Below, in pieces: positions 18,248-27,376 of a DNA stretch of 64,000 nt. Source of the stretch: Pedobacter chitinilyticus. Lineage in GTDB: Bacteria > Bacteroidota > Bacteroidia > Sphingobacteriales > Sphingobacteriaceae. The position numbers and the translations under genes are program-made. The notes under the pieces are model-generated. The model ran no database searches and was not told where the DNA came from. It worked only from the letters and a program-made list of their open reading frames with translations. Within the stretch, counting starts at the first letter, position 1. Each line of letters opens with the position of its first letter. Location: positions 217,708 through 281,707 of the forward strand of contig NZ_QMHN01000006.1 in the NCBI RefSeq assembly GCF_003313385.1, in the 5' to 3' direction.

Positions 18248-19576
18248 ATGAGACTGCAAGAAAAACTTACTTTATATAATGCCGCCACCAAAATTGCACT
18301 CATTTTTATCCTCGGAACCATTATTTTATTTTCTCTAGAAAAAATTTCCATCAACCACTTAGATAATCGGTTATCTAAAAAAGAAACCAAACTCATCAGA
18401 AACCTGAATGATAGCGAGGTGGATAGTTTGTTGAATGCCGAACAGACTTTTACTGACTATAATATCTTGAAGGACGAGTTTATTGTACTCACACTTATTC
18501 CAAAGCAAAAAAAACTTGATACAACGGAAAAATTCAGCACAGGAGATCGTGAAATTATGGGCGATATTGAGGCCTACCGCATCCTCACGAAGCAATTTGA
18601 GTACAAAAACAAATATTATCAGCTAGAACTGGGTACTACGGCTGCTGGTGCCATCTCCATCAAAAAATCATTAGGGATTTACATGTTCATTGTACTGATG
18701 GTTTCACTTTCCATTACTTTGGTAACAGATTATGCTTTCACCAGGTTCCTGCTCAAGCCTTTTTATAAAATATTGGATCAAAAGATTAACAAGGTTAACG
18801 ACCCTATCACCTTCGATTACAGCAAGATTCCGACCAACACTACCGACTTTGTTCTTTTGGATGATAGCATTAACGGTTTGATGAGGAAAATTACCGATTT
18901 ATTTCTGCTGGAAAAACAATTTATCGCCAATGTTTCGCACGAATTGCTTACCCCAATTTCTATTTTAAATGGCAGGTTAGAAAATATTCTTGCTTCAGAA
19001 ACACTAGCGGTAGAACATGAAGAAAAAATCATGGCCTCGCTAAAAACATTGAGCAGGTTAAAATCCATTATCAATAGCTTGTTGTTAATTTCCAAAGTAG
19101 AAAACGAACAATACGTTAAAAAGGACCAGATTGTCATTAGGCAAGAACTGGAAGATATCTACGAAGATTTAACAGAACGTATTTCAGACAAACGCATTAC
19201 TTACGAAAATCAAACTCAGGAGGATTTCATTTTCTTAGGGAACCAGCCTTTAATCCATACGTTACTCATCAACATCATCAACAACGCCATTAAGTACAGC
19301 AAAAATGCTGGAAAAATCGTCATCTCAGACCAATTAACGGAAGTTGCCTACACCCTTAGCATTACTGACAATGGTATCGGTATGGAGAATGAAATCGTCA
19401 AAAAAGCATTCCATCGCTTTGAAAGAGAAAACAACGAAGAGGTTAGCGGCTTGGGATTAGGTCTAGCTATTTGCAACAGTATTGCTAAATTTCACCATAT
19501 TTCACTGGACATCTCTTCTAAAAAAAATGAAGGCACTAAAGTAAGTATCACTTTCCCTCTCGAAAAACAGCTTTAA
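18248..19576 (+). CDS. Two-component sensor histidine kinase
   Basis: A 442-aa kinase with two membrane helices (about residues 12-31 and 145-170) bracketing a periplasmic sensor of about 110 residues. The HisKA H-box is NVSHELLTPISIL, followed by the HATPase N-box (NIINNAIKYS), DNGIGM and GLGLGLAIC. No HAMP domain is obvious. It is the cognate partner of the preceding response regulator. The signal is unknown. Confidence 0.93.
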   Translation: MRLQEKLTLYNAATKIALIFILGTIILFSLEKISINHLDNRLSKKETKLIRNLNDSEVDSLLNAEQTFTDYNILKDEFIVLTLIPKQKKLDTTEKFSTGDREIMGDIEAYRILTKQFEYKNKYYQLELGTTAAGAISIKKSLGIYMFIVLMVSLSITLVTDYAFTRFLLKPFYKILDQKINKVNDPITFDYSKIPTNTTDFVLLDDSINGLMRKITDLFLLEKQFIANVSHELLTPISILNGRLENILASETLAVEHEEKIMASLKTLSRLKSIINSLLLISKVENEQYVKKDQIVIRQELEDIYEDLTERISDKRITYENQTQEDFIFLGNQPLIHTLLINIINNAIKYSKNAGKIVISDQLTEVAYTLSITDNGIGMENEIVKKAFHRFERENNEEVSGLGLGLAICNSIAKFHHISLDISSKKNEGTKVSITFPLEKQL

Positions 19577-19679
19577 AAAGCCTTTTTTACAAGTCCGTAA
19601 AACTTCATAATTTCTTCATGTTGATAGATGAACTTAGTATTGTTAAACAACAACATCGTTCACTAAAAATAAAAAGAAG

Positions 19680-19886
19680 ATGAAAACAGTGAAATTTTTA
19701 ATGATTGCATTGATTGCAGCATTTACAGTAAACTTAGCAAACGCACAAACTTCACCAGCTGCTAAAGCGCCAGTAAAAAAAGTTGCTCCTGCTGCTAAAG
19801 TAGTAGAGAAAAAAGCTGAAAAAGCAGAAGCTAAGGTTGATACTGTAGCTAAAAAAGCAAAGCACAAAGCACACAAAAAAGCATAG
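19680..19886 (+). CDS. Tiny secreted Ala/Lys-rich protein
   Basis: A 68-aa protein with a signal peptide (MIALIAAFTVNLANAQ, cleavage near residue 23). The mature peptide of about 45 residues is almost only Ala, Lys, Val and Pro (APVKKVAPAAKVVEKKAEKA), strongly basic and low in complexity, resembling histone-H1 tails. It has its own strong terminator at 19907-19939 and lies just behind a two-component system. Codon use looks like that of a well-expressed gene. Function unknown. Confidence 0.75.
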   Translation: MKTVKFLMIALIAAFTVNLANAQTSPAAKAPVKKVAPAAKVVEKKAEKAEAKVDTVAKKAKHKAHKKA

Positions 19887-19906
19887 TACTTGTTCCTAGT
19901 TAGTAC

Positions 19907-19939
19907 AATGCGCAGTGGCCTAGCCCTGCGCATTTTTTT
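19907..19939 (+). terminator. Strong intrinsic terminator
   Basis: AATGCGCAG at 19907-19915 pairs with CTGCGCATT at 19926-19934, followed by a T-run. It ends the transcript of the Ala/Lys-rich gene. Confidence 0.85.
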
Positions 19940-19994
19940 GTTGCCATATTTTTAGCACTTCTTCCTATCTTTATCCAAATAATTCATCATAAAA

Positions 19995-20276
19995 ATGGAA
20001 ATCATTCAAGAAAACGAAGACAGAAGAGGTTTATTTAAAGCAGTAGAAGATGGCAGAGAAGCTGGTGTAATGACCTACACTTGGGCTGGAAGCACTAAAT
20101 TCATCATCGACCATACTGAAGTTAATCCCGATTTTAAAGGCAAAGGTGTTGGTTTACAAATGGTGATGAAAGCAGTAGGATATGCTAGAGCCAATCATTT
20201 AAAAATCATGCCATTATGTCCGTTCGCTAAATCGGTTTTCGACAAAAATCCTGATATCGCAGATGTGCTGTTTTAA
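19995..20276 (+). CDS. Small GNAT-like N-acetyltransferase (COG2388 type)
   Basis: A 93-aa protein of the short acetyltransferase family represented by YjdJ and At1g77540. It shows the acetyl-CoA loop region HTEVNPDFKGKGVGLQMV and the conserved LCPFAKSVFDKNPD near the C-terminus, where the Cys may act in catalysis. The substrate is unknown. It stands alone between a terminator and a convergent gene. Confidence 0.88.
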   Translation: MEIIQENEDRRGLFKAVEDGREAGVMTYTWAGSTKFIIDHTEVNPDFKGKGVGLQMVMKAVGYARANHLKIMPLCPFAKSVFDKNPDIADVLF

Positions 20277-20335
20277 ACAGGAATTTGCCCAAATGAACAC
20301 ATAGATACATCGTAAACCGACGCTGTTTAATTAGG

Positions 20336-21256
20336 TTAACTCATTTTCTGGCGCTTAATCAAATAAGCTTCCAAAATATGATTAAAGCCCGCATTCATAT
20401 CAGCATCTACCATATCAATTTTATATTGGGCACATTTTAAGGCTAGGTTTTTCCTATAAGCGGTCATTTGCGATAGATAAGCATTTTTCACCTTCGAAGC
20501 GTGAGCTTTTAAAACAGTTCCCGTTTCCATATCTACAAACTCATAAGGCCTGTTTTCGAAATCAAACTCTTGTTCTTTCGTCTTATCGGTAACATTAAAT
20601 ACCACCACCTCATGTTTATTGAATTTCAAGTGCTGCAGGGCTGAGAACAATTTATCCAATCTGTCACTGTTATTAGCTGTTTGTAGCATATCGCTAAAAA
20701 TAACAACTAAAGAACGTTTATGGATTAAATCGGCAATTTGGTGCAATGCGACAGAAAGATCGGTTTGTACATTCAACTTAGAAGTGGCCAATACTTCTTC
20801 CAACTTTGCAAACAAAAATTTTTGGTGTACACTGGTAGATTTAGCAGGCGTATTGAGCTTCAGTTCATCTGTAAAAAGACTTAAACCAAAAGCATCGCGC
20901 TGCCTTTTAAGCAAATAAATTAAAGCAGCAGTACTTTGAACGGCAAAAGTGAGCTTATTATATTTATCGTTAGGAAAATACATTGACGAAGAAATATCAA
21001 TCACAAATTGACACCTTAAATTGGTTTCTTCCTCGTAACGCTTGCTAAACAGCTTATCGGTTTTGGCAAACAACTTCCAATCAATGCTTTTAACGCTATC
21101 GCCGTTGTTGTAAAGTCTGTGTTCTGCAAATTCAACTGAAAAACCATGGAAAGGACTTTTATGCAAGCCTGTGATAAATCCTTCTACCACTTGCTTTGCT
21201 AGAAGCTCCAAACTACTTTCAAATCTAATTTCTTCAGGTTTTTGCGATGCTTGCAT
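20336..21256 (-). CDS. DUF58 protein with von Willebrand factor A-like fold
   Basis: A 306-aa cytosolic protein. The DUF58 signature NGDSVKSIDWKLFAKTDKLFSKRYEEE is followed by a MIDAS-type metal site (DISSSM). DUF58 proteins usually work with a MoxR AAA+ ATPase, but no such gene is next to it here. Divergent from the DUF3078 gene (58 bases between starts). Confidence 0.88.
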   Translation of the reverse strand: MQASQKPEEIRFESSLELLAKQVVEGFITGLHKSPFHGFSVEFAEHRLYNNGDSVKSIDWKLFAKTDKLFSKRYEEETNLRCQFVIDISSSMYFPNDKYNKLTFAVQSTAALIYLLKRQRDAFGLSLFTDELKLNTPAKSTSVHQKFLFAKLEEVLATSKLNVQTDLSVALHQIADLIHKRSLVVIFSDMLQTANNSDRLDKLFSALQHLKFNKHEVVVFNVTDKTKEQEFDFENRPYEFVDMETGTVLKAHASKVKNAYLSQMTAYRKNLALKCAQYKIDMVDADMNAGFNHILEAYLIKRQKMS

Positions 21257-21284
21257 ACGTAAAACTAATAAAAAAGATTTTGTT

Positions 21285-21292
21285 TAGCTTTG
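21285..21292 (+). promoter_or_regulatory. Candidate -7 element of the DUF3078 gene
   Basis: TAGCTTTG matches TAnnTTTG 23 bases before the ATG. No clear -33 element. Confidence 0.35.
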
Positions 21293-21314
21293 TTATATCA
21301 CTAAATAACATCAT

Positions 21315-22250
21315 ATGAAAAGATTATTACTTTTTATCATTGGCGCTATGCTAATGAATAGCAGCTATGCTCAAAAAGTACAAGGCGGTAAGGTAAATAC
21401 CGAAAGCGCCAAACTTGCTGGCAAACTAGACACTGCAAAAAAACAAGAAGGTTGGACGATTAGAGGTACTAATACGCTCTTGCTTAATCAAGCAGCTTTT
21501 TCTAACTGGGTTGCGGGCGGTATTAACTCCATTGCTTTAACTGGCCGTGCCGATTACGAATTTAACCTTAAAAGAGGCAAAAATTTATGGGAAAATCGCC
21601 TTTTAGCTGGATACGGCCTACGTTCGGAAGAAAACAACAAAGCGACCAAAGTGGAGGATGTGATTGACTTGACTTCTAAATATGGCTACCAACTTGGAAC
21701 GAGCAATTGGTACGGAGCTGTCGCCTTAAACCTTAAAACACAATTTGCAAAAGGTTACGATTATGGCAAACCTGAACAAAGCTACATTTCCAATCTGCTT
21801 TCTCCAGGCTATGTTACACTAGGACTAGGTGTTGATTACATCCCTAATGATAATTTCCAATTTAGCGTTCATCCATTAACTTCAAGATTTACCATTATTG
21901 CCGATAAGGCAGTTTTTGACCCCAATAGAGATGGTATCCTTACCGAAGCCTACGGTGCAAAACCTACAGAGAGTTTGGTTTATCAGTTAGGTGCTTACGT
22001 AGGCGGTAGGTATAAAGTGAAACTGATGGAGAATATTATGCTCGACAATCGTTTTGGCATCTTCACCAATTACCTAGAAAAGCCTCAAAACATGGTACTT
22101 TCCTATTCGGGAATTTTGGATATGAAGGTAAATAAATTTATTTCTACCCAAATTACTGCTGATTTATTTTACGATGATAATCAAATTGGCAAACTACAGT
22201 TAAAAGAAACTTTAGGTGTGGGCTTAACTTATAAGTTTGGCAGATATTGA
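21315..22250 (+). CDS. DUF3078 family outer-membrane protein
   Basis: A 311-aa protein with a signal peptide (LLLFIIGAMLMNSSYAQ). The mature part has the family's repeated beta-strand pattern (GWTIRGTNTLLLNQAAFSNWVAGG ... GVDYIPNDNFQFSVHPLTSRF ... LKETLGVGLTYKFG), ending in an aromatic-rich strand as outer-membrane barrels do. It is a conserved Bacteroidota envelope protein of unknown role, followed by a bidirectional terminator. Confidence 0.85.
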   Translation: MKRLLLFIIGAMLMNSSYAQKVQGGKVNTESAKLAGKLDTAKKQEGWTIRGTNTLLLNQAAFSNWVAGGINSIALTGRADYEFNLKRGKNLWENRLLAGYGLRSEENNKATKVEDVIDLTSKYGYQLGTSNWYGAVALNLKTQFAKGYDYGKPEQSYISNLLSPGYVTLGLGVDYIPNDNFQFSVHPLTSRFTIIADKAVFDPNRDGILTEAYGAKPTESLVYQLGAYVGGRYKVKLMENIMLDNRFGIFTNYLEKPQNMVLSYSGILDMKVNKFISTQITADLFYDDNQIGKLQLKETLGVGLTYKFGRY

Positions 22251-22267
22251 TTCAAGCAAAAAGCTCA

Positions 22268-22305
22268 TAAAAAAACCGATGTACTTTTAGCACATCGGTT
22301 TTTTG
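22268..22305. terminator. Bidirectional intrinsic terminator
   Basis: ACCGATGT at 22275-22282 pairs with ACATCGGT at 22292-22299, with an A-run before and a T-run after. It serves the convergent DUF3078 and trxA genes. Confidence 0.85.
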
Positions 22306-22333
22306 TTTATATGAAGATAAGTAAATCCTTATT

Positions 22334-22651
22334 CTACAATTGGCCATCTAATTTACCTGCCAAAACTGATTTAGGCACTGCACCAATTTGTTTGTCAACT
22401 ACCTGACCATCTTTAAAGTACAACAAAGCTGGGATGTTACGGATACCAAACTGCATTGAAATTTGAGGGTTGTTGTCAACATTTACCTTGCCAACCAAAG
22501 CTCTACCTTCGTATTCTTTAGCAATTTCTTCTACCACTGGACCTACCATACGGCAAGGACCGCACCATTCTGCCCAAAAATCTACCAAAACAGGTTTATC
22601 TGATTTTAATACTACTTCCTCGAAGTTAGCATCTGTTATTTCTAAAGCCAT
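22334..22651 (-). CDS. trxA: Thioredoxin
   Basis: A 105-aa protein from MALEITDANF. The frame stays open 57 bases upstream, but that extension has no homology and the chosen start gives the usual thioredoxin length. The active site is WCGPC (C30, C33) with the cis-Pro in IRNIPALLYF. It is the general disulfide reductant and could supply the Bcp peroxidase at 5666-6127. It lies downstream of dnaE on the same strand with a 113-base gap. Confidence 0.97.
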   Translation of the reverse strand: MALEITDANFEEVVLKSDKPVLVDFWAEWCGPCRMVGPVVEEIAKEYEGRALVGKVNVDNNPQISMQFGIRNIPALLYFKDGQVVDKQIGAVPKSVLAGKLDGQL

Positions 22652-22764
22652 ATCTAAATTTTTATTATGTACAAATATATTATCAATTGTGATGCCATCA
22701 ATAGCCAAATGTCAATTTGACACTTTTGTGTCGAGACCCTTCACTAATCACTAGCTACTAAAAA

Positions 22765-25700
22765 CTAATTCAACCTGTAATCAACAAAGTCCAACTTCTT
22801 AATTTCATTCAGAAACTGGTTATTGGGATTTATTTTTTGGTTTTTAGAAGGCAGTTCCAACTTCAACCCTTTCTCCACATCATAAACCTCAAAATTGAGC
22901 TTACAGTTTTGCGCATCTGCATTTTCTCTATTTTCATCTAAAATAGCCTGTATCTGTTGCATAAAGCTATCGTTCACAATCTCGATAGGAAAAAATATCG
23001 TTAATGATTTGGTCAGTTTATCTCTTAGGCCCGAAAGTAAATCAATGGTCGTGATTTTAAACTCCCAATCACCCTCTTTTCCAAAACGCAGTCCTAATTT
23101 ACCACGAATCTGCAAGAAATATCCTTCAGTTAAAAACTGTTTAAATTTCAGGAAGTCATCACCAAACAAGGCAATTTCACAACTGTCGTCATAGTCTTCG
23201 AACGTAAAAATCCCGAAAGGCTTGCCTGTTTTGGTAATTCGTTGTGAAGCCATGACCACCAGGCCTCCCACGACCAATTCTCGATTTTTCAGGGTTTCGA
23301 ACTCTGCCATAATTTCTTCATTCGAATCGCCCATCCTTACTTTATTGATGATACTCAAATGCTTCACTTTGTGCGGGCAGTACCTGTCCAATTCAAAACG
23401 ATAATCATCTAAAGGGTGTCCCGAAAGGAAAATCCCAATGGCATCTTTTTCATATTTCAACTTATCAATTAAGCCCCATTCTTGGGTCATGGCAAAAGAG
23501 GGTTCCAAAATCAAATCGGCTTTTGAACCTCCAAATAGCGATGACTGCGAAGAATTTTGGTTATTCTGGAAGTCGTTGGCATATTTAATCAGCTTTTCGA
23601 TACCATTTAGTTTGTCGTTAGGCCCAATAAAGAAATATTGTGACCTGTTAAAACCAAAAGCATCAAAAGCACCGCCATAAACAAAACTTTCATAAGCTTT
23701 TTTGTTTACGATACGCGTATTGGAACGCTTCGCAAATTCAAAAACAGTAGGATAAGGTCCGTTTTCTGTACGTTCTTCGATGATACTTTCTACCGCTTTC
23801 TCACCTACTCCTTTTACTGCTGACAAACCAAAACGAACTTCGCCTTTGGCATTTACCGAGAACTTCATTTCCGACTCGTTCACATCTGGTCCTAATACTG
23901 GCACACCCATTTGTCTACACTCTTCCATGAAGAAAGCTACCTGCTTAATATCACTCATGTTATTGGACAGTACCGCAGCCATATATTCTGCGGGGTAATG
24001 GGCCTTTAAATAAGCAGTTTGATAGGCTATCCAAGCGTAACAGGTAGAGTGGGATTTGTTGAATGCGTAAGACGCAAATGCTTCCCAGTCTTTCCAAATC
24101 TTCTCTAAAATCTCGGCCTTATGTCCTTTTTCCGAAGCCTGTTTCACAAACTTTGGCTTCATTTTATCGAGTACGTCTTTTTGTTTTTTACCCATGGCCT
24201 TACGCAAAACGTCGGCCTCACCTTTGGTAAAACCAGCCAATTTTTGCGACAAAAGCATTACCTGCTCTTGGTAAACCGTAATTCCGTAGGTTTCTTGTAA
24301 ATACTCCTCACAGGCGTCCAAATCGTAGGTAATAGGCTCTACACCGTGTTTACGTCTAACGAAACTAGGAATATACTCCATTGGCCCTGGACGGTATAAT
24401 GCATTCATCGCAATTAAGTCACCAAATACTGTAGGTTTTAGTTCCTTCATGTATTTCTGCATCCCAGGACTTTCGTACTGGAAAATGCCGACCGTTTCAC
24501 CACGCTGGAAGAGCTCATAAGTAGCTACGTCATCTATTGGGAAATTATCTGGGTCGAGATCAATATTGTGACGCTTTTTAACGAGCTTCACGGTATCTTT
24601 AATCAGGGTTAATGTTTTCAACCCCAAAAAGTCCATTTTTAATAAACCTGCACTTTCTACTACCGAGTTATCAAACTGGGTAACGTACAAATCACTGTCT
24701 TTGGCGGTAGCTACAGGCACGAAATTGGTAATGTCATCAGGTGTGATGATTACCCCACAGGCGTGGATACCCGTATTACGTACCGAACCTTCCAACACAA
24801 TGGCCTGCTGCAACGTTTCGGCTGCTAAATCTTTACCTGAGGCTAATGCTTTAAGCTGGTTAACGTTTTCAAATTCATCTGGCCGGAGTGCTTCTTTTAG
24901 GGCCTTTTCTTGCAAATTGAAGATTTTGGCCAGCTTCATATTCGGCACCAACTTAGCCACTTTATCAGCTTCAAAAAGCGGCAAATCTAATACCCTTGCC
25001 GTATCCCTAATGGATGATTTGGCCGCCATGGTGCCATAAGTGATGATTTGCGCTACTTGACTGGAGCCATATTTGCCAATTACGTAATCCATTACGCGAC
25101 CACGACCCTCGTCATCAAAGTCGATATCAATATCGGGCATGGATACACGATCGGGGTTAAGGAAACGCTCAAAAAGGAGGTCATATTTAATTGGGTCGAT
25201 ATTGGTAATTCCCAAGCAATAAGCTACCGCAGAACCTGCTGCTGAACCACGACCTGGCCCAACAGATACGTCCCTGTTGCGGGCTTCGGCAATAAAATCT
25301 TGTACAATCAAAAAGTAACCTGGATACCCCGTTTTTTCAATGGTAGCCAACTCAAAATCCAAACGTTCGGTGATGTCTGGAGTAAGTTCCCCGTAACGTT
25401 TTTCGGCACCCACATAGGTTAAATGGCGAAGGAATTTGTTTTCACCTCTTTTTCCACCATCAGCTTCATCCTCTGCCACCACAAATTCTTCGGGAATATC
25501 AAATTTGGGTAGTAATACCTCCCTTGCGAGCTTGTAGGTTTCTATCTTATCAATAACTTCTTGTACATTGATAATCGCTTCTGGTATATCGGCAAACAGA
25601 TCTTTCATCTCGTCTGACGACTTGAAATAATATTCTTGGTTAGGCATGCCGTACCTAAAACCTCTACCACGACCAATTGGCGTGGCTAGTTTTTCAGCAT

Positions 25701-27195
25701 CTTTTACACAAAGTAAAATATCGTGGGCATGCGCATCTTTTTTGTTAACGTAATAAGTATTGTTGGTGGCAACCATTTTCACCCCAGTTTGAGCGGCCAT
25801 TTTCACCAACACTTCATTTACACGGTCTTCATTTTCCTGTCCGTGGCGCATGAGCTCGATGTACAAATCTTCTCCAAATTGCTCTTTCCACCACAACAAA
25901 GCTTCTTCCGCTTGCTTTTCGCCAATGTTCAAGATTTTACTTGGCACCTCTCCATACATGTTACCTGTAAGTACAATCAGGTTTTCCTTGTACTGTTCAA
26001 CAATGGCCCTGTCTATCCTAGGCACATAATAAAAACCTTTGGTATAGGCAATTGACGACATTTTTGCCAAGTTGTGATAGCCTTGCTTGTTCTTGGCCAA
26101 AAACACCACTTGGTAGCCATCATCTTTTCGGGTTTTATCGGTGTGGTTCTCACACACAAAAAACTCTACCCCAATAATTGGTTTCAAGATGGTTTCCGTA
26201 GGCGCTTCTCCTTTTTCCAAAGCTTCTGCATTTTTAGCCTCGGCAGCCTTGTTATGGTTAAGCACATTACTCACAAAGTGGAAGGCACCCATCATGTTGG
26301 CGTGGTCGGTTAGGGCCACCGCAGGCATGCCTTTTTCGGCAGCGGCTTTTACCAAAGCAGGTACGCTAATGGTACTTTGCAACACCGAAAATTGGGTGTG
26401 ATTGTGCAAATGTGCAAACGCAGCATCGGCCAACGCAGCCTTATTGCTTTCTAACGTTTGTTTAGAAACACCTCCAGTGTCGGCCCCTTTTCTTTTCCTT
26501 ATTTCATCTGAAGCTGCTTTTAGATTGATGTGCTTTAAACCTACAGATTCTACCGTGAAAGGATTAGCTTCCTTAAATTTCAGGAAATAATCAGTATCAA
26601 CTTGTAGCTCTTCCTTGGTAAAAACCTGTTTTTTAATCAGTTCCAAAAAACAACGAGTAGTAGCCTCAACATCGGCCGTGGCATTGTGGGCTTCGGCAAA
26701 AGGCACTCCAAATAAATACTGATGTAGTTCTGTAAGATTAGGCAGCTTAAATTTACCTCCCCTACCTCCAGGGATTTTCAATAGTTCGGCAGTTACTTCA
26801 GTACAGGTGTCTAACACTGGCATATCTGCCAATAGGTTCTCCTGGCCAAAACGATACAGTTCGCAGCCCATAATGTTAAGGTCAAAACCGATGTTTTGTC
26901 CTACCACAAATTTGGCTTTCGCTAAAACCTCTTTAAATTTTTCCAATACTTCGGCCAAGGGAATCCCCTGCTCCTGCGCCAATTCGGTAGAAATACCGTG
27001 AATACGCTCGGCATCATAAGGAATGTTGAAACCTTCGGGCTGTACCAAATAATCTTGGTGCTCCAACAACCTTCCCATATCATCATGCAACTGCCAGGCA
27101 ATTTGTATACAACGCGGCCAATTATCTGTATCAGTAATCGGGGCGTTAAAATTACGCGGCAAACCTGTTGTTTCGGTATCAAAAATTAAGTACAT
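22765..27195 (-). CDS. dnaE: DNA polymerase III alpha subunit with fused N-terminal proofreading exonuclease
   Basis: A 1476-aa replicative polymerase. Residues 1-190 form a DnaQ-like 3'-5' exonuclease (DTETTG at 6-11, NIGFDLNIMG, HNATADVEAT), so proofreading is on the same chain. A PHP domain follows (HLHNHTQFSVLQSTISV), then the C-family polymerase palm (GPGRGSAAGSA and PDIDIDFDDEGR), helix-hairpin-helix and OB-fold regions (LVVGGLVVMASQRIT). This fusion is known in Bacteroidota and is why the protein is longer than E. coli DnaE (1160 aa). Confidence 0.97.
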   Translation of the reverse strand: MYLIFDTETTGLPRNFNAPITDTDNWPRCIQIAWQLHDDMGRLLEHQDYLVQPEGFNIPYDAERIHGISTELAQEQGIPLAEVLEKFKEVLAKAKFVVGQNIGFDLNIMGCELYRFGQENLLADMPVLDTCTEVTAELLKIPGGRGGKFKLPNLTELHQYLFGVPFAEAHNATADVEATTRCFLELIKKQVFTKEELQVDTDYFLKFKEANPFTVESVGLKHINLKAASDEIRKRKGADTGGVSKQTLESNKAALADAAFAHLHNHTQFSVLQSTISVPALVKAAAEKGMPAVALTDHANMMGAFHFVSNVLNHNKAAEAKNAEALEKGEAPTETILKPIIGVEFFVCENHTDKTRKDDGYQVVFLAKNKQGYHNLAKMSSIAYTKGFYYVPRIDRAIVEQYKENLIVLTGNMYGEVPSKILNIGEKQAEEALLWWKEQFGEDLYIELMRHGQENEDRVNEVLVKMAAQTGVKMVATNNTYYVNKKDAHAHDILLCVKDAEKLATPIGRGRGFRYGMPNQEYYFKSSDEMKDLFADIPEAIINVQEVIDKIETYKLAREVLLPKFDIPEEFVVAEDEADGGKRGENKFLRHLTYVGAEKRYGELTPDITERLDFELATIEKTGYPGYFLIVQDFIAEARNRDVSVGPGRGSAAGSAVAYCLGITNIDPIKYDLLFERFLNPDRVSMPDIDIDFDDEGRGRVMDYVIGKYGSSQVAQIITYGTMAAKSSIRDTARVLDLPLFEADKVAKLVPNMKLAKIFNLQEKALKEALRPDEFENVNQLKALASGKDLAAETLQQAIVLEGSVRNTGIHACGVIITPDDITNFVPVATAKDSDLYVTQFDNSVVESAGLLKMDFLGLKTLTLIKDTVKLVKKRHNIDLDPDNFPIDDVATYELFQRGETVGIFQYESPGMQKYMKELKPTVFGDLIAMNALYRPGPMEYIPSFVRRKHGVEPITYDLDACEEYLQETYGITVYQEQVMLLSQKLAGFTKGEADVLRKAMGKKQKDVLDKMKPKFVKQASEKGHKAEILEKIWKDWEAFASYAFNKSHSTCYAWIAYQTAYLKAHYPAEYMAAVLSNNMSDIKQVAFFMEECRQMGVPVLGPDVNESEMKFSVNAKGEVRFGLSAVKGVGEKAVESIIEERTENGPYPTVFEFAKRSNTRIVNKKAYESFVYGGAFDAFGFNRSQYFFIGPNDKLNGIEKLIKYANDFQNNQNSSQSSLFGGSKADLILEPSFAMTQEWGLIDKLKYEKDAIGIFLSGHPLDDYRFELDRYCPHKVKHLSIINKVRMGDSNEEIMAEFETLKNRELVVGGLVVMASQRITKTGKPFGIFTFEDYDDSCEIALFGDDFLKFKQFLTEGYFLQIRGKLGLRFGKEGDWEFKITTIDLLSGLRDKLTKSLTIFFPIEIVNDSFMQQIQAILDENRENADAQNCKLNFEVYDVEKGLKLELPSKNQKINPNNQFLNEIKKLDFVDYRLN

Positions 27196-27376
27196 AGCTA
27201 AAAAATGAGGATACCAAAATTAACGAAAAATATAAGGGATTTCGTCAGCTAATTATCAACATACGGCAAGGCTTCCATTAGCCGAAATTTAAATTTTATT
27301 GGAACTATTTTCCGTTTTTATTCGGTAAATTAAATTTTTAATTTTACTTTCTTAAAGATAAATTAATAATTGCTCA

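Noticed and set aside
22895..27189. Many plus-strand frames inside dnaE
   Set aside because: They are antisense shadows of a strongly supported gene.
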